Positions 32,278 through 50,900 of a stretch of DNA of 64,000 bases are shown one piece after another. The notes beneath the pieces are model-generated. The model saw only the letters and a program-made list of their open reading frames with translations. It made no database searches and had not been told where the DNA came from. Position 1 is the first letter of the stretch; each line of letters starts with the position of its first letter. A program made the translations under genes and the position numbers. The stretch is from the NCBI GenBank assembly GCA_918807975.1, contig OU964918.1, positions 38,300,477-38,364,476 of the forward strand, written 5' to 3'. This DNA is from Aplidium turbinatum. Taxonomy: Eukaryota; Chordata; Ascidiacea; Aplousobranchia; Polyclinidae.

Positions 32278-32620
32278 GGTTGACAGACATTTGGTCGACA
32301 GTCATTTGGTCGACAGACGATTGGTCGACAGACATTTGGTCGACAGACATTTGGTTGACAAGACAATGACATTTGGGTTAGAGTTAGGATGAGGGTTAAG
32401 ATTAGTTAACTAACCCTAAAATGAATCGTTCTGTCGACCTGACGTCCTGTCGACCAAATGTCTGTCGACCAAACGTCTGTCGACCAAATGTCTGTCGACC
32501 AAACGTCTGTCGACCGAATGTCTGTCGACCGAACGTCTGTCGACTAAACGTTTGTCGACCAAACGTCCTGTCGACCAAATGACTGTCGGCCAAATGTCTG
32601 TCGATCAAATGACCGGGTAC
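32278..32620. repeat. inverted arrays of the 15-mer GTCGACAGACATTTG
   Basis: Left array about 32278-32352 (five units, plus orientation) and right array about 32440-32615 (about eleven units, inverse), flanking a centre with GGGTTAGAGTTAGG and TTAACTAACCCTAA. The units alternate ATG/ACG before the TCTGTCGACC core. A long minus-strand open frame through the right array is a by-product of the period. Confidence 0.85.
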
Positions 32621-32646
32621 CTATGAGAGGGGGTACCGAGGGTGGG

Positions 32647-32808
32647 TCTGCTACTATTCGGTGAGTCCAATTTGGTGAGTTCCTAACCTCTAACCCCTAA
32701 CCCTAAAACGGCAATGATAATTAGGCTACGGTACCCAATAATTTAAAAAAAAAATTGAAAAAATCCCCCATTAAGGGATCGGACTCACCGAAATGGGCCA
32801 TTCCGACC
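32647..32808. mobile_element. short TCGGTGAGTCCGA foldback, copy
   Basis: CTATTCGGTGAGTCCAATTT to GATCGGACTCACCGAAATGG; interior AACCCCTAACCCTAAAACGG. Closest relative is 32090-32222. Confidence 0.65.
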
Positions 32809-32829
32809 GAGGGTATGGCGTACCCTTGA

Positions 32830-33120
32830 GGGCCCAGGCCTGTGTTTGTTGGGGGTCCAAAATTGTGGTTTTATGGTTTACGCACAAAAATGTTTGGTTA
32901 CAACCATCCTAAACGACTGATTTCAAGCATAAAAGTTGTTATTCTTTAGTCCTGGGGGGCCCGTAATCTAGCAAAAGGGCCCAGAAAGGTAATCGAGTGC
33001 TTTGCGAGCAAATTAGGGGCCCTAAGTGGTAATTTAATGCTTTACGTGCAAAAATGTTCTGTTAAAAGCACCTTAAATTAAATCATGGTTAGTTATTCTC
33101 CTGTCCTGGGGGGGAGGGGC
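32830..33120 (+). repeat. G/C-run-rich duplicated block
   Basis: Two diverged units (about 32835-32970 and 32995-33120) share TTTACG.GCAAAAATGTT, a TTATTCT..CCTGGGGGG end and runs of GGGGCCC. Probably part of a transposon; the family is not identified. Confidence 0.4.
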
Positions 33121-33894
33121 ATAGTGCAGCAAAAGCAGGTTTGCGTCATTATTTTATGCGGCCACTAAGGTTTGAGATTGTTAACTACGATCAATTGATC
33201 ATGGAATGTTATGTAATAAGAATGATTATACATGCAAAAATGAAAAACTTGATCACTTAGAGCAGTTCTTTTTGCCTCACTGACCAATGAATACATTGAC
33301 TAATGAATACACTGACTAAATAAATGCATAATGTTTTAGAATCCATAAGAAATCATCAAATTTGAAAATGCAGTTTGAGTACGCCAACTAAACGTCTACA
33401 CAATTTTTACTTTGCAATTGCCGACGCCATTTCAAGTCAGCAATGATTTTGCCACTCAGACTATTGGAGTACCGGTAACTTTTATCAGCAAGATTTGTCG
33501 GTAGCTTAAGCAGAGAATTGTTGGCTTGTGAAAACCGGTGACCAAACATAACTTACTAGCACATAGTTTTGGTGGTCATTCAATGACTTCTCATCTGCCG
33601 TGGCCGCCAGGAGGTTAGAGGCCTGTAATTCTCTTGTTGAAGAGAAAGAGAAGAATACGCCATACTCGAGTAAACATGTGCATAGAACCTCAGAGGCTAT
33701 ATTCACAATAAGAATAGCCACTGTGGTCCTGTTTGGTATTGGCTAGCACTTACTCCACTGAGAGTGAACTTAACTAGGCTATCGTGCAAATTTTCTCATT
33801 TCTTAAAGTCGTATGGTGTTAGTGTGTTTTTCAATAGCCTATCTAAAAATTATAGACACACCTTAATTATATTCATGTCATTTTTGTTATATAA

Positions 33895-33907
33895 CTTTAG
33901 ATAGATC

Positions 33908-33914
<7 letters not shown>
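33895..33914 (+). promoter_or_regulatory. acceptor-like site just before the GATAD2 start codon
   Basis: TTATATAACTTTAG ends seven bases before the ATG at 33908 (ATAGATCATGG). It looks like a splice acceptor. It could join a non-coding 5' exon or receive a spliced leader if the organism trans-splices; transcript data would tell. Confidence 0.4.
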
Positions 33915-41673
<7,759 letters not shown>

Positions 41674-43294
41674 ATGATTATATTCCGGCGGAAAATTTCA
41701 TCCCTGAGTTTTCCTTGGTGTTCTTGCGCATTGAAAACAATTTGAACGATTCGTTGTCGAAATTTGTCGACCTGATCTGTTGTTACCTTACCCCCCCCCC
41801 CTCAACCAAAGTTGAATTGATGATAATAATCACCTCGACAAGTATTTTTTCGATCCAGGCCCAAAGAAGAGTTCAGAAACATTTAGAGATGCTTGAGATC
41901 AAGGGGTAGCATTATATTCATCCCCTCAAATTATTGGACCAGTTATATTACGCTACATCATCAGCTGTGTTTTTTTGTATCAAAAGTTTTTCCATTTCTT
42001 TTCAATGAAAGGCAGCCCACAACTGGGCGGCTTAAAATGCTAATGTTGCAAGGAATTTGCTTCCGGCTAAGTGGACCAACGTGGGTACTTCAAAGACCCA
42101 TGCTGTTGAAATATGTGTGTGATAGAGTTGAAAGTCGTTCTGATTAGACGACGAAATGCTAAATATTCAGTTTCCTTGTGCTGTCGTGTCTGGTGTTAGT
42201 TTTACATTCATACACTTCACGGAGTGGTGAGCAACTGTGGTTTAGATTAGAAAGACCTGCCTTCTAGATCGTCGATAACCCAGCAATTAAAAGCATGGCT
42301 AAGAAACACACAAGCATGTTTTCTGGAAGAAAAAACCGTGTGAGAGTTAAGTTCCAGCGAAAACTGTATGATACGTGCCTTTGTAATAATTCTACTATAC
42401 ACCAAGCATTTAAAATTTTAAATGTTTCACAGCGAATTTACGAACCAGAATTTCAATTTTTCAAGGCTGGCTTGAGCAATTATACCCGACTCAAAAGTAG
42501 GCTAACGAGCTCTCTGACTGGTCGTATGCTAATCAATTGTGCGATTTTTCCTTAAATTTTCAACCAACTCTCATTTGTTTTAAATTTTGTCATGAATGTT
42601 GTGAATTTCCAACTACATGTTGTGTGCAGTATCAACCCTGGAATCAAATCACTTTTCCGGTTTGATCATTGCTTGTGTCACCGGGTAAGCTCTCCTGTAA
42701 TCTGGAAAAACCTAGTAAGTCTGTTGAACACAAATTTGAGAAATCAAAGTTTTTTTTCTAGACTAGAGCATTATACCTGACTCACATGACTTGCTAGGTT
42801 CTTCCAGTTGAAAATCTGCCAACAGAGAAGCGTTTCTTGCACTTTGACTGGATCAACAGATGGGGGAAGACCTACTAAATCCAAATAAGGGCCTAACTGA
42901 ATTTTTCCAAAAATTTGACTTACTAGGTTTTTCCAGATTACAGGAGAGCTGTGTGTACAATTGTACATTGCGGCCACTGACTTTCAATGCTGAAGAGTGC
43001 TCATGTTCTGCGCTTTTGTTCACTTTTACACTCAAAGTAGGAAATTGTAAATAAAAATACATGTGTTTTGGCTAATCAGCCACAAACACACAAGCAACGT
43101 TATCTTCATTGTGGTGGGGATGTTCTGCATCTTGCCTTGTTTTTGTGACGATTTGAAGGTCAAGTTTTTTGTAACACAAGAGAATACACGCTGATGTATG
43201 TCCTGACTGTATCGTTTGTAGAATGAAGTGAACACCGGCTGATTTGAGTTGTATTTCAGCCATTTTGATTGGAGTTATTTCGTAGTACAGTATT
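41674..43294. other. GATAD2 3' flank; small foldback, no gene
   Basis: A possible weak poly(A) signal ATTAAA lies at about 42285, and a better AATAAA at about 43050. At 42687-42955 an inverted repeat pairs AGCTCTCCTGTAATCTGGAA with its inverse at about 42934-42953. No convincing exon is seen on either strand. Confidence 0.45.
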
Positions 43295-43510
43295 ACGAAG
43301 AGATGGCTCCACTTCTTTTCAACATCTACACCAACGACCTGCCAACCACGGTCTCCGCAAAATACGCTTATGCGGACGATCTGGCAATTCTCCACTCCAC
43401 AAAGTCGTGGGAAAATCTAGAAGACACCTTGAGCCAGGACATGCAAACCATCTCAGCTTATCTCCAGAACTGGCGACTGAAACTCAGCGAAACCAAAACT
43501 GTGGCGGCAG

Positions 43511-45373
43511 CAGTGGCGCCGGCAGGGGGGGGGCAGGCGGGGCAGCTGCCCCCCCAATGTTTTGGGCATTATCTTTTTTTATTTTTTTATTAATACATAT
43601 TAATATTATTTTTTTAATATTTGGATCCCAACCTCAAGTAAGTCAACTCAAGTTGCAAGGGGGGGGGGGGGTGAAAGCTCTCTCTTAAAAGAAAGTATGG
43701 AAAACCTTGATGACTAAATTGTACAGTAGATAAAAAGATTTTCTACAGAAGCAAAGATATAGACTTTTTAAAGTTTTAACTAACGTCACATTGATGTAAA
43801 AAAATAAAAACCTGTTAAATTTTTGATACCTCACACTCCCATGACTTCTTCCGCGCGCATTTTAGCATTGGTTGCTTGCAGTGATTCTTTCACTTAAACA
43901 AAACGTTTTGTTTCATCAGTTTTGAGTTGTTCGATTTTTAAGTTGTAAAGGAGACTCAATTTCTCCAAAATTTATCATTTATGTTTCTTCTTTAATCTCG
44001 GCAGAGTATAAAACTTGTAAAAGTTTTTCATCCATACGACGTCATGAATGAAATTATATCTCAAATCGGCGTAATGACGTAACATCATCTAAACATTTTA
44101 CCGAATAATAAATTAACAAATTCGATCGTCAAAAGTGGTTTGGTGGTGGTAAATATTACGTAATGAAAAAAATGTGATAAGGTTGGAAGACATTACAAAC
44201 GTCATGTATTTATGTATTTTCAATACAAATATGAAGTTTAAAATTTATTCTTTTGTTCATAGTCGTAATTCACCTTCAAAGCGGTACTACAAAGAACAAT
44301 TATCGATAAGGGGGGCATCAAGAATATGTTGACATGACTTTTAAGGTTTAGGACAGCTCCGTAGATCAGTAAAATATAAGGTTCTCATTATCGTGATTGT
44401 AAGCCGCGGTTTTTCTCTAAAAAACAGATTCCCGGGAAGCTAAACATTTTTTCCAGCCCTGGTCGAAAACAAGAGAAATTAAATAATATACCACTGTCTT
44501 GCACCAGTGGAGTAGCCAAGGGAGGGGGTTCGGGGGCTTCAACCCTTCAAATTGAATTTACGGATGTTAATACATTGTTTACAAGAAAAGTTTTAGCCTA
44601 TGATGTAATTTCTCGTCAAACTGTGCAAGGATGCAAGCCATCTGCAACTGCTGAGATCGCTTGTTCGATCTAGATTAACATCTAAACAGCTATTCGTTAT
44701 ACAAAACTTGAATATATCAGAAATAACCTAAAGTAACTTCATTGTCTCAAAGCTTTTTGTTTGACACTCATCAAGATGTATGATCTCTATGACGTTACAT
44801 TTTCTAAACTTTGGGTTGACTTCAGAGCATAAAAGTTAGTGACTTACCGGAATAAGATCGTTTTTTGAATCAACCAAAGAGAAAATTGATAAATAATAAA
44901 ACTGTAATAATCTCGCAAAAAAAAGCAATCAATCTATGTCTCTAAAACAAAGTTTGCCTAATTTTAAACCAAACTGTATTAAAAGAGCGAGTTTTGCCAA
45001 TACCAAACATTCAAATATCTCAGTCTTGAATTAGCAACAAGAAAACATAGAGACTTAGCTTTATTTCCGAAAAATGCCGAAGATCCTTTTGCTATGCCAC
45101 CGGACAGCACCATTTTACAGGAATATTCATACCCACAATTTTGTTGAAAATGCTCTCAGAATGCACCAAACGGAAAGTAATTTTTCAAAATTTTCTGGGG
45201 GAGGCCCCCCAGACCCCCCGCCGCTAAGTGTCGCCTTCGGCGAACACGCCATCGGGCTTCGCCCGCCGGCTGTCAACACACCCCCTTTCAAAATTTTGGA
45301 CTATGCTACTGACTACTGTCTTGCACTGTCAATATTTTGCCCCCCCAATGTTGAAGGTCTGGCGGCGCCACTG
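43511..45373. mobile_element. hAT-type element (CAGTGGCGCCGG ends)
   Basis: Starts CAGTGGCGCCGGCAGGGGGG and ends GGTCTGGCGGCGCCACTG; exact 8-bp duplication GGCGGCAG at 43503-43510 and 45374-45381. CCCCCCAATGTT occurs near both ends. Inserted in the LINE. It is itself split by the element 44505-45318. No transposase found. Confidence 0.88.
44505..45318. mobile_element. hAT-type MITE nested in the 43511-45373 element
   Basis: Starts CAGTGGAGTAGCCAAGGGAG and ends ACTATGCTACTGACTACTG; exact 8-bp duplication TCTTGCAC at 44497-44504 and 45319-45326. Its interior (GAGCGAGTTTTGCCAATACC, GGGGGAGGC) matches the MITE at 21751-22201. It carries an extra GC-rich piece, GTCGCCTTCGGCGAACACGC. Confidence 0.88.
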
Positions 45374-45921
45374 GGCGGCAGCTTTCCACCTACACAATCG
45401 GGAAGCTGATCGTGAGCTACATGTCCACAACAACGGAAAACCTCTGTCCTTCTGCCCCGAGCCAAGGTATCTTGGGGTGACATTAGACAGATCGCTCACA
45501 TACCGCCACCATTTGGTGTCACTGCGCAAGAAACTGACATCCCGCGCTGCATTACTGAAGCGCCTGGCAGGCTCTAGCTGGGGGGCGAGGGCTGACACTT
45601 TGCGAATAGCAGCCTTAGCCCTTGTCTACTCTTCAGCAGAGTACTGTGCACCTGTCTGGTGCCGCAGTGCTCACTGCCACAACATCGACACTGCCATAAA
45701 CAGCGCCCTGCGCACAGTGACCGGATGCCTGCGTCCCACACCATTGGACAATCTCCCCATTCTCGCTGGCATCCAACCTGCTGAGCTTCCAACCCGCAGA
45801 CCACTGCCGAGGAACAGAAGCCACTGGAGCCTAATCATCTTCTCCACCACAAGATCTCTGCCTTCCCAAACGGGCACCCCCGCCGACTGAAATCAAGACA
45901 CCCATTCGTGCCAGCCGCTCG

Positions 45922-46600
45922 TAGGGATGGGCAAAATAGAATACCGAATATAGAATAACCGGTTGTAGAGTCTAACCGGTTTCAAAATGCATATGAAATC
46001 GGATAATTGAAACCGCTTTAACGATCTACTTCGTAATAGTCCGGCGAGGCCCCCGGCTGGCTACGTGCCTGTACTACCGTTATGCCAGTACAGTGGCATG
46101 GACGACTTGTTGAGCTGTGGAATTCTTCTTGAAGATGCTGCTTGCAGTAGTGAAGATGAATCAGCAAATTTGGCTTCCCCTGCTTCAGAAATAGATACCT
46201 ATAGCCTATATCTCGCGTAGTTGAAGCATCCACTACATCTCTTCAAAACGGCCTTGTTTGATGGAAAGCAAAACAAAAACCAATTTTCTTGTTTCTATCA
46301 GTTAGTTTCAAAATATTTTTGTGTACTTACTACATCTGCTTCTTCAGAGAGATGTTTTTCAAGTGCAGGTTTAACTGCCACCAAGTTGAGATCTCGTTTG
46401 ACTGGTGAAAATTTAGAAAGCCTAAATTTGTTACACTGCGATAAGCAATTTTTGTGATGTTCATTGTTTTTGTAAAGTCATAAAAATCATTAAAATGTGT
46501 CGATGGTAAAAACTGTCAATTATTCTAGAATAGATATCTGTATTTTATATTCGGTTTCAGTATTCTAGAATAGCTAATTATTCTATTTTGCCCATTCCTA
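45922..46600 (+). mobile_element. hAT element (TAGGGATGGGCAAAATAGAATA ends)
   Basis: Starts TAGGGATGGGCAAAATAGAA and ends TTCTATTTTGCCCATTCCTA; exact 8-bp duplication GCCGCTCG at 45914-45921 and 46601-46608. It lies in the LINE coding sequence and keeps a piece of hAT transposase (46221-46457). A remnant of a CGTAGCC-type MITE end lies near 46030-46065. Confidence 0.9.
46221..46457 (+). CDS. hAT transposase C-terminal fragment
   Basis: 78 codons ending in the hATC signature: FYQLVSKYFCVLTTSASSER, CFSSAGLTATKLRSRLTG, NLESLNLLHC. It is the last part of a BED-finger/Charlie-like hAT transposase left in an internally deleted element, and alone it cannot catalyse transposition. Confidence 0.75.
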   Translation: MKHPLHLFKTALFDGKQNKNQFSCFYQLVSKYFCVLTTSASSERCFSSAGLTATKLRSRLTGENLESLNLLHCDKQFL

Positions 46601-47066
46601 GCCGCTCGGCTGATCAACGAAGCTGACGAACAAGACATCTCTGCGGCTACTTGGGCGGACCATAAATGGCATTCTGAACGGAGGTCAAGCACCACCAGAC
46701 TCCATTCATTCATCCCCGACGCCGACACACGCCCCATCGGCCTGACACTACAGAGACAGGCATGGGTGCGCCTCAACCGTCTCCGTACGGGCGTCGGGCT
46801 TTTCCGCTCAACCATGCACCAATGGGGAATGGCTTCTTCCTCCTCCTGTGAATGTGGTGCCGAGGAACAGACCGCAGACCACATCATCAATGACTGTACC
46901 ATCTTCAAGCCACCTAACGGAGTGGAAGGTCTGCGCGTCATGGATGATGAAACTAAAGACTGGCTGCTCTCTAGCAGCCTTCCAGTGTAGTCCGGGAACA
47001 TCGTGAATCTGGGGTGGTAAAAGGATAGACCCTCGGCCCCAGAAGCTCAGACGACGACGAAGAGAT

Positions 47067-47911
47067 TCAGTTTCTCTAAAACGTTTTGATGCTTTCTGTT
47101 TTTCTCACCGCTTCATTCTTTCACGTTCAGCTATCGAATCTTCTTTATTTTAACCACGAGAAATCCTGAATTATAAAATTTAAAAAACTTAGCATAAGGC
47201 TATGCAGCAGTTTCCCACCTTGGTAAGCCATAACTCACCTCAACACAAACTTCTGTGACAAGGAGTTTGTTTCAACTTTGATCTACTGCGAGATATTGAC
47301 ACGTTCTTCTACCAAAAAAAAAAAAACTCTTCTGAAGCTCTACACTGCCTGGCGGACCGCGGTCCGAATATGGACCTTTGAGTGTTGACAGTGGGGCTTC
47401 CGGAAGAATAACCTCATTGCCACGTTTCTGGGCCTCTTTAAACAGATTTCTACTGGGAGAAAGCATTCCCTTGTGTGGTTATCCTAGCAGCTGGGGCCCG
47501 CCCAACACTTTGTCAAAAATCCTAAAAGGGTCACATTTTACCTAAAATAAAGGTTTGTTACTATCATTGATACTTTAACTTTCGTGGTTGCGTACGAAAT
47601 AATTTATTCACCGGGCCGCTGAAAACATTCAATTTGTCACACTGGACCTTCATTAACATTAGTTGAGTAACCTTGCTTTGCAGTAGGCTATCTTAGCGGT
47701 CTCTCATACTTCTTGTTGGCCTGTTGGCTTTTTACGACTGACAAAGCTCCGTTGCTGAGATTGATAGTTTGAATCTTTCCGTATCGAAGTCTTGTTGCCA
47801 CTTACTTCATTCTCTAGATTCCATTAAAACAGAGATTTTCTACAACGAGCTGCCCGCGTTGCAATCCTTGCTTGAGAATCACAACTGGACATTAAGACGT
47901 TAGTACTGCAC
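47067..47911. other. no firm gene; one coding-like minus-strand stretch
   Basis: A minus-strand frame at 47272-47466 has protein-like composition at its start (LFKEAQKRGNEVILPEAPLS) and an acceptor-like TTTCTCCCAG before it, but no donor or partner exon fits and it ends in a poly-phenylalanine run made by a T/A homopolymer. A SINE fragment lies at about 47734-47800. Confidence 0.35.
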
Positions 47912-47917
47912 TTTATT
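47912..47917 (-). terminator. AATAAA polyadenylation signal
   Basis: On the minus strand AATAAA lies 35 bases after the TGA at 47954-47952 of the five-exon gene, followed by GTGCAGTACTAACG. Confidence 0.6.
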
Positions 47918-47951
47918 AAAACGATCAAAATACAGAACCAAACAAATGATT

Positions 47952-50900
47952 TCATTGCGATTGGACTGGATCCTGGTGATCCTCGTGCATGCGATTGAAG
48001 CGTCCTGAAGCTGGACCAGTTGGGCTTCCACCGCTCCATAATCTCCAACGGTTCATCACTGGAGCAATGAGAAGTACGAATGCAATGAATATTTCCAAAT
48101 ATTTTGTTTGGTGTTTAAAATTAGTCTCAACGCGAGGGAAAGTTTTGGTTTTTAAATCTTTATCTACGGACTGACAAAGCCTTTATTCCTGGTACTTTCG
48201 CCTAGGCCTACTTGTAGAGACTTTTGACGCAAGGCCGGTTACCGAGATTCTTAGATTAACTGTTCTTAGAAAGGGGACCATGACTACGGAACAATAATTT
48301 GGGAACCTCTGGCACAGAATGAAAAAATAAAATTCTTTCATGTTAGCTACTTACTAGCCTAAGTTTCTAAGGTTACTAAGAAAGTAAATGTATTTGGGTT
48401 ATAGTTGCTTATCGGTGAATCCCAATGCAAACTCTACTCTTAATTGATTGATTGAATCTTTACCCTCGGACTGGGAAAGCTTCTTGCAGAGCTTAATCCT
48501 GGCAGTTTCGCATACTTGTAGAGGCTTTGAATCACTGACGCAGGCCCGGTCACCGAGATTGACAGAGTGAAGTTTTCCGATTGTTGAAGTCTTGTTGCCT
48601 GGGAATTATTCCATCCATTAGATGCCGCTGAATGGGGAGCAGTCCTTAGAATGCGTTGCTCAAGCGCACACCCCGAGATTCGAACCAGCGACGCTTTATC
48701 CGGAAATTTCGTTTACGAAGTGACGCGCTAACCAACTGAGATATGTAACTGTTTAATAGCCTGGCCTACAACAATCGGTAAATATATAGGCAATCGATAC
48801 AAGTTGGTCGATCTACACCGGTGAACTAATGGTTAATTGAATAAACAATATTGATCTCTGTAGCAACGTACCCCATGGTCTTCCCGCACTTTCGGGCCTG
48901 TCAATAAACTCCGATAGTTGTTGACGATACTGACGGGGGAGCGTTGGATCTTTGATTGCAGCAGGACAGCTTCTTCTAGCAGCGTGCCTGTGTTAACAAT
49001 TTGACATTAGCTTACAATATAAAAGCTGGTTATATCGAGGAGTTTACAGAAGTTCGAATGTCTAACTACCTGCCAATCAAAAAGTGCTGTTAGATGTTTT
49101 TCAAATATTTAGCAAATAATGGTACCGGTATATTAAACTAGGCAAGTGGTCGCCCAAGGCTCGCCAGTTCAAAACTAGCCTAAAGCAACTTGTAATTATG
49201 TTATCGGACAAGAAGAATTGTAAATTTACATAAAAAATTACAAATTCATTACATTTAGAAAATACTTCACTAAAATGCATCTGTAGATGAAGAAACTCCT
49301 ACACTTCAGAAATATGGCTATCGTGTTTCACGTGCTGAAGCCTGTAATTTCTTTTTAAGTTACGAGTTTCATGTGTAGGCTAAATCTGCAAGCACTAAGA
49401 TGAGTTGATAATAAATCGCTTTGGATTAGTTTTTCACAGATAAGTTGTTCGTTACCCGAATATACCTTAAAAATTCCGCCGAAAAGTTTAAAAAACACAT
49501 TTTAACACGTTTGTTCAAAGCACCCTTTCTTTGGCAGAAAGTCGGACATTTCGCACTTCTGCAAATCCTTAGTGAAATCAAATTTAACGTGCACTGATGT
49601 TTGTTTTCATTTGTTGGATTAAAAACTCAGAAACATCAAGTCCATAAATTAAACTTGGTTTGCTAAGTCATCTTTCAGGTGAGATCTTTTTCGTAAATGT
49701 TCCTGCTTTCCTTATAAAATTATAATCTGCCGTGTGCCGTTAATTTGGAGGACCATAAATGGAAATCGAAATAGCAAAGCTCTGCTTCTTTTTTTCCGAC
49801 AACCTCCGCATTGATCTGCAAAACAGCCTTAGGTGAGCCTCAAACAGTCTTTGCAAGATTGTCGGGATTTTTTGTTAAATCATGCACCAATATTTATTTC
49901 TTTATTTGTTTATCTTTATCCTGCATTGCGGGAAAGCGGACTTGAGCGCTATGCATCGGTGTACGCCTTTCGACGTACACCTGACCCACGTTGCAGCCGA
50001 CGGCAATGTCTGTATCCGGTTGTCTACTCTACTTATGACTTAAATTTGGTACTACCCATTACTCGAAATCGATCACTGGGAAGCGACATCTCCCTGCGAA
50101 TGTGATGCTGAGAAACTAATTGAAAAAAGGATTGACCTTTGGCCCCAGAATCTCAAACAAAGAAGTTGGAAGTTTGATTTGTCGTGTGTTTTAGAGTGGC
50201 AGTCTAGTGATACGTTGATGAACACAATAACGTGTCCTCGCCTTATTATGTTATCCCGCAGACTGCCTTATTGTCTATCTCACGAAGCAGAGAACATAAG
50301 CCCCATGGGATTACACAACAAAAAACCTTAACGTCCAACGAGCAAAGAAAAATAAGCTTGTAGTAAGACCTCGCAAAGCAGCTTATTTTTAGGGTGGAAC
50401 AATAGAACAAATTTACCTTAAATACTTGTTGTTAAGTGTGTCTTCGTAAATGGAAAGAGGATGCTTGTATTCCCTGGTGAGGAGTCGCAAAGGCTTTTTT
50501 ATGTTCAAAGTTGGATGTTGTAATGGATCAGTCAATGACTGTCTTCTTTCTACTGTATTCTCATCGTCTTCTTGCTCCTCCAAAGCTTCAACACAAATTA
50601 TTTCAAATACGTAACGACGTATTCCGCAAAGTCTTGCATTATTTTAAACTGTGGGCTATGTCTTCAGTTACGTTCTGACCGGCGACCGTATAGCCTACAG
50701 GTCTAGTGGTTACACTATCCGTAGCAGTGGACCTGGGTTCGACACCAGGTCGAGTCATTGCGTCAAAACTTAAAAAATGTGGCAGCCCAACGATTCACAG
50801 ATCTCTTCGCGTTTAAATTATTAGTATTAGGCTACGGTCCAAATAAACAGACATCAGTGTCATCATTACGCAGTATCTTATTGTGATGTAGCCTATATAA

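Larger units (their letters stand above)
43295..47066 (+). mobile_element. LINE 3' end (Jockey/I-like) carrying three hAT insertions
   Basis: Remaining LINE segments: 43305-43510, 45382-45921 and 46609-47066. Motifs: PLLFNIYTNDLP and YAYADDLAIL (the reverse transcriptase DD box), then PRYLGVTLDRSL, ALALVYSSAEYCAPVW, and the C-terminal zinc-knuckle-like CECGAEEQTADHIINDC with a stop at 46988. The reading continues across both hAT insertion points when one copy of each duplication is kept, apart from one frame change near 45795. The flanks share ACGAAGAGAT (43295-43304 and 47057-47066), a plausible LINE target duplication. The 5' half is missing, so it is dead. A tail fragment of the same family lies at 50090-50165. 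Confidence 0.8.

Noticed and set aside
32402-32608. Minus-strand frame of repeated GRQTF units, protein-like repeat
   Set aside because: Produced by the 15-bp period of the GTCGAC array; no start context and frayed at both ends.
42295-42555. 86-codon frame with basic N-terminus
   Set aside because: No homology recognised, no splice or poly(A) context, and AT-rich composition typical of chance frames here.
47272-47466. Extra exon for the five-exon gene
   Set aside because: It lies beyond the stop and AATAAA, and its phase fits no neighbouring exon.
49833-50105. 90-codon plus-strand frame
   Set aside because: Overlaps a LINE tail region; no recognisable motif.
50684-50757. Functional tRNA-Glu
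   Set aside because: T arm is perfect but the anticodon arm and acceptor stem do not pair; kept as a pseudogene only.
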